Assembly (NCBI GenBank): GCA_919901705.1
Contig: CAKKPR010000272.1
Span: 1-12,269 of the forward strand
Direction: 5' to 3'
From: Thermodesulfovibrionales bacterium
GTDB taxonomy: Bacteria > Nitrospirota > Thermodesulfovibrionia > Thermodesulfovibrionales > UBA1546
Length of the DNA stretch: 12,269 nt
Part shown: positions 6,418-12,269 of the stretch, piece after piece
Position numbering within the stretch: position 1 is the first letter of the stretch
How the letters are laid out: the number at the start of each line of letters is the position of its first letter
The notes under the pieces: model-generated
Told to the model about the DNA's origin: nothing
Seen by the model: the letters and a program-made list of their open reading frames with translations, nothing else
The model's database searches: none
Translations under genes and position numbers: made by a program

Positions 6418-7964
6418 TACTCCTCATCTATCCTCCGGTTGCAAAACCATGCGAACCGCCTGCCGGCATATCGAGACTCTCGGCTATGCTCGGAAGGCAT
6501 AAAGTTGAGCACCGTCTTCTCGATGCAAACATAGACGGGCTGCTCCATCTCCTTCAAATGCCTTTCCCAGCAGAAAAAGTAAAAGATGCATGGACAAGGA
6601 GGGCCTTCAGAAATATTGAACAAAACATCTCTTCCATTAGAGAGCCGGGTTTGTACCGGCATCCCGACCGTTACAAAAAGACGGTCAGCGATATTGGCAG
6701 GGTACTCAGCAAAGTCTCCCTGCCGGGTTCAGCAGTGGGCCTGGCAAATTATGGGCATAAAGGCCTGTCTCCATTAAAAAGCAAAGACCTCCTGAATGCC
6801 GCAGGACAGCCTGAACTGAACCCCTTTTATCCATATTTCCGAATGAGACTAAGAGAACTCTTTAGCGAGAAAGAGCCTTCATTTGTGGGTATCTCCCTGA
6901 ACTATCTGAGCCAGGCATTATGCGCCTTTGCAATAATAGGTTTCATAAAGCGCGAATTTCCGGGAGTTAGAATAATTCTGGGAGGCGGGCTTGTTACTTC
7001 ATGGCTGAAGAATCCCAGTTGGAAAAACCCCTTCTCAGGCCTTGTTGACCATTTTGTGGCAGGCCCCGGCGAATATCAACTCCTCTCGCTCCTGGGCCTT
7101 GCTGCTGCGGAAGAAAAATTACCCATGCCTGACTATATTTCTCTGCCAGGGGATAAATATCTTTCACCGGGTTTTGTACTTCCCTACAGCGCATCAACAG
7201 GGTGTTACTGGAACAGGTGCGGGTTCTGTCCTGAAAGGGCAGAGGAAAATCCTTATGTCCCCATTCCGGTGCAGCAGGTAATTTCGGACTTAAAAGATCT
7301 TACAGAAAAGACCGCTCCTGTGCTTATCCATCTTCTTGACAACGCCATAAGTCCGGCGCTCCTCAAGGCCCTTGCTGCTGACAACGCCGGCATTCCCTGG
7401 TACGGGTTCAGCCGCATCAGCCCCCTTCTGGCTGACCCGGATTTCTGCATTGCCCTGAGAAGGTCCGGGTGCGTTATGCTCAAGCTCGGAATTGAATCAG
7501 GAGACCAGGAAGTGCTCAACAGTCTGGAAAAAGGGATCAATGTTGAGACAGCTTCCGTTGTCCTGAAAAATTTGAAAAACGCCGGGATTGCCACTTATGT
7601 CTATCTTATTTTTGGCACGCCTGCGGAAACAGAGACGAGTGCAAGGAAGACACTTGAATTTACTGTTCAGCACAGCGACAGCATCGGCTTCCTGAACCTC
7701 GCGATATTCAATATGCCTGTCTGCGGAAAGGCCAGCCCAGGGATCGAGACAAGGGAGTTTTATGAGGGAGACCTTTCCCTGTACACTGACTTTATCCATC
7801 CAAAGGGATGGGACAGAAGGCATGTCCGGCTGTTTCTTGAGAATGAATTCACAAGACACCCGGCAGTTTCAAATATCCTGAAAAATGACCCTCCTGTATT
7901 CACCTCAAACCATGCGCCGTTCTTTGTGATGGAACATTCAAAAAGAGATTCCACAGAATTCTGA
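6414..7964 (+). CDS. Radical SAM protein with B12-binding-like N-terminal domain
   Basis: 516 residues. The start is TTG at 6414, overlapping the recQ stop in TTGA, which indicates translational coupling. Residues 1-50 (ILLIYPPVAKP...) and about 155-245 (VGISLNYLSQ..., ILGGGLVTSW, VAGPGE) look like a split Rossmann domain of the B12-binding radical SAM superfamily, but no DxHxxG cobalamin ligand motif is seen. The iron-sulfur motif is C264-YWNR-C269-GF-C272, i.e. CX4CX2C not CX3CX2C. The usual barrel elements follow: LKLGIESGDQEVL, LKNAGI and YLIFGTPAET. The C-terminus ends in a PPVFTSNHAPFF stretch. Substrate unknown. Coupling to recQ suggests co-expression but does not show a repair function. 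Confidence 0.85.
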   Translation: MILLIYPPVAKPCEPPAGISRLSAMLGRHKVEHRLLDANIDGLLHLLQMPFPAEKVKDAWTRRAFRNIEQNISSIREPGLYRHPDRYKKTVSDIGRVLSKVSLPGSAVGLANYGHKGLSPLKSKDLLNAAGQPELNPFYPYFRMRLRELFSEKEPSFVGISLNYLSQALCAFAIIGFIKREFPGVRIILGGGLVTSWLKNPSWKNPFSGLVDHFVAGPGEYQLLSLLGLAAAEEKLPMPDYISLPGDKYLSPGFVLPYSASTGCYWNRCGFCPERAEENPYVPIPVQQVISDLKDLTEKTAPVLIHLLDNAISPALLKALAADNAGIPWYGFSRISPLLADPDFCIALRRSGCVMLKLGIESGDQEVLNSLEKGINVETASVVLKNLKNAGIATYVYLIFGTPAETETSARKTLEFTVQHSDSIGFLNLAIFNMPVCGKASPGIETREFYEGDLSLYTDFIHPKGWDRRHVRLFLENEFTRHPAVSNILKNDPPVFTSNHAPFFVMEHSKRDSTEF

Positions 7965-7981
7965 AGAAAGTTTATAATAAA

Positions 7982-8006
7982 CGAATGCCCTTTCATTCGC
8001 ATTTTT
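7982..8006 (+). terminator. Intrinsic terminator after the radical SAM gene
   Basis: CGAATG (7982-7987) and CATTCG (7994-7999) form a perfect 6-base stem with a CCCTTT loop, followed after CA by TTTTT (8002-8006). It sits 17 bases after the stop and before the next gene's Shine-Dalgarno. The stem is short, so termination may be partial. A TATAAT at 7973-7978 just ahead lacks a good -35 and is not called. Confidence 0.6.
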
Positions 8007-8039
8007 ATGTTTTAATACTGCATCACAGGAGGTGAGTTT

Positions 8040-8387
8040 CTGGGAAGCAGACAGCGAATAAAATTCAGAAAACCCCAACCGCAAAAGCCAGCAGCAGGCA
8101 AGACCGCCGCTGAAATCATCAGGGAATTAAAAGAGGGCAAGTCCCCTGTCTCCGATTACAGAGAGCAATCCCTGAAGACCCACGGCCTGATATGCGCCAA
8201 ATGCGGAAGGGAGTTCGATTTCAAAGACAGGCGCCTCCTCACAGTGCATCATAAAGACGGCAACCACCGGAACAATCCTACTGACGGCTCCAACTGGGAA
8301 AACCTCTGCATCTATTGCCATGACGACGAGCACAGCAGAGGGCTGCTCGGAGATTATCTGGACGGGAAGAGAAGGGAAAAAGCCTGA
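8040..8387 (+). CDS. YajD-family HNH nuclease, CTG start
   Basis: A 115-residue protein with a compact HNH/zinc domain closely resembling E. coli YajD: paired cysteines C52-AK-C55, the core LTVHHKDG (H70, H71), then NNPTDGSNWENLC with C90-IY-C93-H94, ending DDEH. The N-terminal 30 residues are basic and proline/glutamine-rich (RQRIKFRKPQ...). The frame contains no ATG, and no GTG or TTG before the domain; a TAA at 8013-8015 closes it upstream. AGGAGGTGA (8027-8035) lies just ahead of CTG at 8040, a normal spacing, so CTG is the inferred start. A sequencing error upstream is the alternative. HNH proteins cut or nick DNA, but YajD's role is unproven. No clear terminator follows. Confidence 0.82.
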   Translation: MGSRQRIKFRKPQPQKPAAGKTAAEIIRELKEGKSPVSDYREQSLKTHGLICAKCGREFDFKDRRLLTVHHKDGNHRNNPTDGSNWENLCIYCHDDEHSRGLLGDYLDGKRREKA

Positions 8388-8439
8388 GCTTGGGTTTAAA
8401 ATAGGATGGTTGCGGCCTAATAAAAAATTTTCTATGGAG

Positions 8440-8679
8440 TTATGGTATCAAGTCCTTCTTCATCTGCAATTTTACAGAGTCTGCGGTCAGAGGAGACAAA
8501 TGTAATACCATCATGCCTCTTTCCTCTATTACCCTCTTGGAAAGGGAAACACCAATACCCGACAGACTCCGCTGTATATCCTTCAAGGTAACATCTGTGT
8601 GTCCCTGCTTCTTTAAATGGCGGTGAAGCTTTGTGCTCACATGAGCGTGGTCTGTAACTTTTACAAGGGCTTTTGCCAT
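8440..8679 (-). CDS. Small protein of unknown function
   Basis: A 79-residue protein, rich in lysine, histidine and leucine, with no cysteine, signal peptide or membrane segment. The N-terminus reads ALVKVTDHAHVSTKLHRHLKKQG, then a helix-like DVTLKDIQRSLSGIGVSLSKRVIEERGM. The size and charge would suit a DNA-binding regulator or antitoxin, but no family is recognised. It is supported as a real gene by GGAGG (complement of 8690-8694) 10 bases before the ATG and by a good promoter further up. It is read leftward and faces the YajD-like gene tail to tail, 52 bases apart. No toxin gene is adjacent. Confidence 0.6.
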   Translation of the reverse strand: MAKALVKVTDHAHVSTKLHRHLKKQGHTDVTLKDIQRSLSGIGVSLSKRVIEERGMMVLHLSPLTADSVKLQMKKDLIP

Positions 8680-8706
8680 GGCTTCGATACCTCCTTTATA
8701 GCTCAG

Positions 8707-8734
8707 TTTATCAAGAGGGAAAGATAAAGGTCAA
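8707..8734 (-). promoter_or_regulatory. Promoter of the 79-residue protein gene
   Basis: On the minus strand TTGACC (8734-8729) and GATAAA (8712-8707) are spaced by 16 bases, or ATAAAC (8711-8706) by 17. Transcription would start near 8700, directly ahead of the AAAGGAGG ribosome site. The match is 5 of 6 and 4 of 6 to the sigma70 consensus. Confidence 0.5.
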
Positions 8735-8755
8735 GGCGTTTACTCAAAGGCTATA

Positions 8756-8884
8756 TTATTCCCACACTTCTCGCAGTGCTAGCGGAGAGTCGCCCGATGC
8801 GACCGAGCTTTCAAACTTCCGCGCTAACGCACCTGCGCGTTCCTGCTTGCCTTTTTTAAGGGGAGATAAGAGAGAGGAAGGTTA
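8756..8884 (-). other. GC-rich spacer with dyads and a startless open frame
   Basis: The spacer between the ECRR nuclease gene and the 79-residue gene holds a GC-rich island in otherwise AT-rich sequence. It contains dyads GTCGC/GCGAC (8789-8803) and AACGC/GCGTT, and the wider GCGGA/TCCGC pair. On the minus strand 8881-8759 is open for 41 codons without a start and ends ...GDSPLALREVWE then TAA. It may be a dispersed repeat or the tail of a lost gene. Neither is proven. Confidence 0.35.
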
Positions 8885-8918
8885 GATTTTAAGAATATGG
8901 GGGGTACCGGATTAATTA

Positions 8919-9428
8919 CTATTCATGAGTATTCTCTTTGATAATAGTGCCATTTTTATCTTTAAGCGTAATCGTAAGACTCTCTTTCTCGGTTTCAGTT
9001 TCAAGAAATCCCATTCTTATTTCATCGAGAAATTTTAGTAAATAATCATTCTTTGTGCAATCCTGAGTCAAAAAAACGCGGTGTATATTTTCAGCATTTG
9101 CGACCTTTCGTGCGCCTGCCTGCAGCCCTAAAGGACTAACTACTATTCCACCTGCAGCGCCAGTGTCTTTAATTATATACGCAAGTGCAGCTATATCTCC
9201 TTGGCGTTGTTTTGCCGTTGTATGCCTCCGGCACTCTACTAATAAAAAGATTTCACCCGCTTTGCCACCAACCCCCTTCGCGTCAATTTCCCAATCTACC
9301 CCAGACTTTTTACCTTTTATCTTTTGTTTCTTCTCAAAGTGGTTGAGGTTAAATTTGTGAGCAATTTCATTCAATAGATATGTTGCCACTTCCTCATAAT
9401 TAGCCCATTTTTTATCTTTTTTAATCAT
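8919..9428 (-). CDS. PD-(D/E)XK-like restriction endonuclease family protein (ECRR motif)
   Basis: A 169-residue protein. Residues 43-69 read GVDWEIDA... then FLLVECRRH, the pattern of a PD-(D/E)XK nuclease core: an acidic strand (D45 or D49) followed by a beta strand ending E65-C-R67, where K is more usual than R. Next come a helix-like TAKQRQGDIAALAYII and the strand GGIVVSPLGLQAGA, as in Mrr-like folds. The tail is charged and probably flexible. It is the last gene of the leftward methyltransferase-endonuclease group, 69 bases after the endonuclease stop, so a joint defence role is likely. The start at 9428 has a weak ribosome site; the conserved-looking WANYEEVATYLL follows at once. Catalysis is not assured given R at the lysine position. 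Confidence 0.65.
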   Translation of the reverse strand: MIKKDKKWANYEEVATYLLNEIAHKFNLNHFEKKQKIKGKKSGVDWEIDAKGVGGKAGEIFLLVECRRHTTAKQRQGDIAALAYIIKDTGAAGGIVVSPLGLQAGARKVANAENIHRVFLTQDCTKNDYLLKFLDEIRMGFLETETEKESLTITLKDKNGTIIKENTHE

Positions 9429-9497
9429 AAATTAAATTGAATCGGTACATTTTTCAAAATCCAATCTCAGCCCCGCTAAAGCCAGCCTAATTGCTTT

Positions 9498-10463
9498 CTA
9501 TACCATCCTTAACACGTGATGAAACAACTCGGTGAAAAACCTCTCTCTCGCGGCAGGATCGTCCAGTATCTCGATAATATTAAAAGTCTTTTCGACCAGC
9601 CTGTCTTCACTGATGCGTCTTTCAAGCTCAGGCGTAAAGACCGCGCCGAGATAAAAATTTTTGCATCTGGAGCTTGTTGCTATGGCATGCTGGAATGATT
9701 TCGTTGCAGCTCCATAGCGTTCGAGGGCTCCGGCTGGGTCAATGCCGCCCTTTATCTCGACAACCGCAAGAAGATTCTTTTCTTTTGTAAATGATATATC
9801 AGGCTCTGAGCTGAACTCCATAATGACGCCATTTTTTAACTCAAACGTCCGCTGTATTTTGTCGGAAATCCTTTTCTTATCGGTTTTCTGCTCCACAACA
9901 AGTTTCTTTTCAGCAAGCCATTCTACAATCATTGCGCGAATACGATCCTCAGCTATTCCGCCTATCTTGTTTCGCATTGAGCCGTCAAGTGTAATGCCGA
10001 GAGTGGCAATTATAGTGCGATAGCCGTTTTCTATAGACCAATCCGTTGAATTCTTGATAATGGAACAGATGAAAAAGTTGTATATGCAAGCCATTTTCTG
10101 AGCTTTCTCTACAGCCAGTTGTGAGCGTGAATTGCCCTCTTCGAGGGATTCGATAGTCCCGAAATAGCTTTTAGCAGCCTTTACGGAAAGGCCACATAAG
10201 CCCCTGTAATAGAGACTCGTTGTCGGATTATGTATAAGCACGTCAGGATGACAAAATACCTCTTTCGGGTCGTAGCCCTTTTTAACTGCATATTTCCATA
10301 CGTCCGCATCAATCATAAATTCTTTGAGGGGTTTCCATGAGAGTGGTTTCGAAAATTTCCTGATTGCATCGATGGCTTTAATATCTTTTCTTTTCTGTAG
10401 AGATGTAACAATCAGTAACGACTTAATTATTCGTAAATGATCTGTATAGCCTGCTTTAGACAT
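9498..10463 (-). CDS. XcyI-like type II restriction endonuclease
   Basis: 321 residues from ATG 10463. A GTG at 10475 would add four residues but has no ribosome site, while GGTGG lies 9 bases before the ATG. The nuclease core, counted from the GTG, is E224-P-D226-ISF followed by VVE240-I-K242-GG, a textbook PD-(D/E)XK arrangement. The middle part (SLYYRGLCGLSVKAA and LGITLDGSMRN) resembles the XcyI family, whose known member cuts CCCGGG; the match is from memory and moderate. It lies directly behind the methyltransferase gene and would cut unmodified foreign DNA. One CCCGGG occurs in the window (2104-2109, in asd). Specificity is unproven; another PD-(D/E)XK family remains possible. Confidence 0.7.
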   Translation of the reverse strand: MSKAGYTDHLRIIKSLLIVTSLQKRKDIKAIDAIRKFSKPLSWKPLKEFMIDADVWKYAVKKGYDPKEVFCHPDVLIHNPTTSLYYRGLCGLSVKAAKSYFGTIESLEEGNSRSQLAVEKAQKMACIYNFFICSIIKNSTDWSIENGYRTIIATLGITLDGSMRNKIGGIAEDRIRAMIVEWLAEKKLVVEQKTDKKRISDKIQRTFELKNGVIMEFSSEPDISFTKEKNLLAVVEIKGGIDPAGALERYGAATKSFQHAIATSSRCKNFYLGAVFTPELERRISEDRLVEKTFNIIEILDDPAARERFFTELFHHVLRMV

Positions 10464-10484
10464 AAACGTTGCCACCCAGTAATA

Positions 10485-11909
10485 TCATTTCGGCTTGGAC
10501 CATACATACACGCCTTTTCGTAATTCATTTCTGCCGTATATTCCCATTTGTTGACTGCTGTTTCCCTTGCCGCGCGGCAGCACCCAGATGTGCTCGACAA
10601 AGAGCCCGGCCTTTTCCGCAAAATCAGACAGAATCAGATCAACCGGAATCTCTTCCCCATGATAGCGCACATTATCGTTTACCATGACAATACGGCCGCC
10701 CGGCGCAAGCACTCTCGATAGTTCGCGGATGACGAGGTTTATTTCAAAAAAGTAGTTCTCTACCATATCAGGAATGTTGTTGTTGTTTAATTCATCATTT
10801 TCTTTGGCGCGATGTAGAATGCCCAGCACTTCATGCAATGCTTCCTGTTCGTTGAATACTTTAAGGGCTGCGGTGAAAGTATTTGCTCTACCATTTGCAA
10901 AATAGTCCTTGAGTAAAATGTTGCGCTTGCTCTTATTTTCCACGGTAGCGGACAACAATGTTTGCCGCAGTTGTTTCAATGCGTCTTCGTCGTACCCTAT
11001 AAATGCCAGTTCAAGGGCATAAGTTCGCGTATAATCGTAACGATTACAGTAAGGAGGAGAAGTCATAATGAGATCAAAGGAACTTTTCTGTAGCCGAGGT
11101 ATCTCCTTCAGGCATGAGCCTTCAATAAGCCGTATATTTCGAGAGTTGGCACCGCCGTTTTTGTTTTTAATATCTTCATACATGCGGTTCAGTTTTCCGA
11201 TAATCGCAGGTCTGAACCCAAGTATATCGCCTTTATTGAATTCTGATTTCAAACGTCTGGCTGCCCGGTTGTCCCAGCGAAGGTATTGGCCATCTTTACG
11301 GGTATAACTTATATCTTCGAGTATGGAGAGACAGGCGAACCAGAAGAGATATCGCACATCTCTGTCATCGATTTCATTGAGAAATCCCATATATGCAGAA
11401 ATAGCTTTCTCAGCAGCCGCAGGAAACGCTTTTTCAGTGATTCGAAGGTGAGAAAATCGGAAACCGCTGATAAATGAATTGAGGGGAAAATGTTCCAATC
11501 GTTTAATCTGTTTCTCAAAAGCAACGAGATTGATCTTAGCAGCCTTCATTCTTGCTTTCATTGCAGCGACGCCTACAGGCAAAAGCTCTATGCCTGTGGC
11601 TTTCCACCCCTTTTGAGCAGTAGCGGTCAACGTCGTGCCCGTACCGGCAAAAGGATCAAGGATTTGCGGCATCTTTCCATTGCAAGCTCCGAACCGATTC
11701 AGGAAAAAACCGACAAGTTCAGAGGAAAAAGCTTCCTTGTATTTCATCCATCGATATAACGGAATTTTCTTATCGGCTTGATAGGACACCAACTGTCTGG
11801 AGAGGTCTTGATTAATAGTTAATTTGTCGGCGTAATGAGAATATAACAAATCGCGTGCGGTTTTTTTCTTTGTCGTCTTGTACGGTCTTAAGTTAGTAGT
11901 CGTCTGCAT
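10485..11909 (-). CDS. DNA methyltransferase (N4-cytosine or N6-adenine) of a restriction-modification system
   Basis: 474 residues. It transfers methyl from S-adenosylmethionine to an exocyclic amino group, protecting host sites from the endonuclease encoded next. The SAM-binding motif I is DPFAGTGTT (85-93). The catalytic motif IV is TSPPY (283-287), which marks amino-methyltransferases and does not occur in C5-methylases. About 190 residues lie between them and probably contain target recognition. LSRVLAPGGRIVMVND follows near 397-412. The order I then IV with a long insert is worth noting. ATG 11909 has AAGGA about 8 bases upstream. The stop lies 9 bases before the endonuclease GTG and 21 before its ATG, so the two form an operon with the modification gene first, as is common. 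Confidence 0.88.
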   Translation of the reverse strand: MQTTTNLRPYKTTKKKTARDLLYSHYADKLTINQDLSRQLVSYQADKKIPLYRWMKYKEAFSSELVGFFLNRFGACNGKMPQILDPFAGTGTTLTATAQKGWKATGIELLPVGVAAMKARMKAAKINLVAFEKQIKRLEHFPLNSFISGFRFSHLRITEKAFPAAAEKAISAYMGFLNEIDDRDVRYLFWFACLSILEDISYTRKDGQYLRWDNRAARRLKSEFNKGDILGFRPAIIGKLNRMYEDIKNKNGGANSRNIRLIEGSCLKEIPRLQKSSFDLIMTSPPYCNRYDYTRTYALELAFIGYDEDALKQLRQTLLSATVENKSKRNILLKDYFANGRANTFTAALKVFNEQEALHEVLGILHRAKENDELNNNNIPDMVENYFFEINLVIRELSRVLAPGGRIVMVNDNVRYHGEEIPVDLILSDFAEKAGLFVEHIWVLPRGKGNSSQQMGIYGRNELRKGVYVWSKPK

Positions 11910-11924
11910 CGCATCGTCCTTCTC

Positions 11925-12001
11925 AGTATAATAAATGAAACTTCCGAAAAATTCATCAAGTTTTACAACAAAAACTTATTTATTTGAATAATTGTTTCAT
12001 T
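11925..12001 (-). promoter_or_regulatory. Possible promoter and inverted repeat ahead of the methyltransferase gene
   Basis: The minus strand has TATACT (11930-11925) as a candidate -10, without a convincing -35. AATGAAAC (11934-11941) and GTTTCATT (11994-12001) form a perfect 8-base inverted repeat 52 bases apart, partly extended (ATAATAAATGAAAC against ATACTGAATGAAAC). A control site is possible, but no controller-protein gene is seen. The rest of the 201-base gap (11910-12110) is AT-rich and without a gene. Confidence 0.3.
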
Positions 12002-12110
12002 CAGTATGGCAGAGATCTACTTCCCACATTTCCTCAGCAACAATTAAAAAGTTCAGAAGCGCAGAAGGCTGAAGTTAAAATGCAACGGCAAATACAGGGA
12101 CAACCCTTTT

Positions 12111-12269
12111 TTATTGGTGAGCTGCTCTGTGGGCAGCTTTTTTCCTGGCCTTTTCGAGCTTTTCTATAAATATGCCCGGTTCGAAGTAGCCTATTTTTCT
12201 GAGTATTTCATTGCCGGCAGAATCAAGCACAATGACTGCGGGCTTTCCCGTTACACCGAACCTCATGAA
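12111..12269 (-). CDS. Thioredoxin-fold protein, C-terminal part
   Basis: The last 52 residues of a leftward gene that runs off the right edge. RFGVTGKPAVIVLDSAGNE matches the strand-turn-strand that follows the active-site helix in thioredoxin-like proteins, with the expected cis-proline in GKP. It is followed by ILRKIGYFEPGIFIEKLEKA, a final strand and helix. The end is lysine/alanine/histidine-rich. The CXXC active site would lie outside the window, so thioredoxin, TlpA-like or DsbD-like cannot be told apart. It is the gene upstream of the methyltransferase on the same strand, 201 bases away, and probably a separate unit. Confidence 0.75.
   Translation of the reverse strand, partial: FMRFGVTGKPAVIVLDSAGNEILRKIGYFEPGIFIEKLEKARKKAAHRAAHQ
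12119..12143 (+). terminator. Terminator-like hairpin on the plus strand inside the thioredoxin-fold gene
   Basis: AGCTGC (12120-12125) and GCAGCT (12133-12138) form a perfect 6-base stem, extended by a G-T pair, with a 7-base loop and a run of six T (12138-12143). It is shaped as a rho-independent terminator for rightward transcription, although both flanking genes are read leftward. It may be fortuitous, since it encodes the AAHRAAH tail. Confidence 0.35.

Noticed and set aside
8032..8061. GTG at 8032 as the start of the HNH gene
   Set aside because: It is inside the Shine-Dalgarno and in a different frame that stops after nine codons.
8680..8918. tRNA or CRISPR repeat in the GC-rich spacer
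   Set aside because: No cloverleaf pairing or CCA-type end, and no regularly spaced direct repeats; only short dyads are present.
10464..10475. GTG start for the XcyI-like endonuclease
   Set aside because: No ribosome site precedes it, while the ATG four codons later has GGTGG at good distance. The GTG start cannot be fully excluded.
11984..12169. Rightward 61-codon frame between the methyltransferase and thioredoxin-fold genes
   Set aside because: No Shine-Dalgarno and no recognisable protein features. It overlaps the well-supported leftward thioredoxin-fold coding end.

Overview
The window looks like bacterial chromosome of moderate GC, with Shine-Dalgarno-led genes, sigma70-like promoter boxes and short intergenic gaps. 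Three things suggest an anaerobe with corrinoid (Wood-Ljungdahl or methyltransferase) chemistry: a [2Fe-2S]/ASKHA corrinoid-activation protein, a dispersed GTCATTRCGAG-type palindromic repeat, and a radical SAM protein of the BchE-like superfamily. Nitrospirota or a deltaproteobacterial-grade lineage would fit, but this is inference and no marker gene settles it.

Left part (1-2320). A vapBC-like toxin-antitoxin pair is read rightward from a promoter whose -10 box lies inside a perfect palindrome. It converges, 4 bases apart, on a leftward DUF488 gene. A divergent spacer then leads to asd (aspartate-semialdehyde dehydrogenase), a housekeeping gene of the lysine/threonine/methionine pathway.

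Middle part (2320-8440), all rightward. A nested palindromic repeat fills the asd-to-RACo gap. The RACo-like corrinoid activator follows, then a 16-codon stub that looks like the start of a ppnP (DUF1255 nucleoside phosphorylase) gene. Directly after the stub comes recQ, whose stop codon overlaps the TTG start of a radical SAM protein. A hairpin terminator separates this pair from a small YajD-family HNH protein. That last gene has no ATG, GTG or TTG start in frame and apparently begins at CTG behind a near-perfect Shine-Dalgarno, so ordinary gene callers would miss it.

Right part (8440-12269), all leftward. In transcription order it holds the 3' end of a thioredoxin-fold protein (cut by the window edge), a DNA methyltransferase with SPPY and DPFAGTG motifs, an XcyI-like PD-(D/E)XK restriction endonuclease 9 to 21 bases behind it, a second small PD-(D/E)XK-like protein with an ECRR motif, a GC-rich decayed-looking spacer, and a 79-residue protein of unknown function with its own promoter. 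The methyltransferase and endonuclease form a likely type II restriction-modification system. The ECRR nuclease next to it is the best candidate for an added, less described component.

No rRNA, tRNA, CRISPR array or transposase was recognised. No stretch over 300 bases is without a gene.
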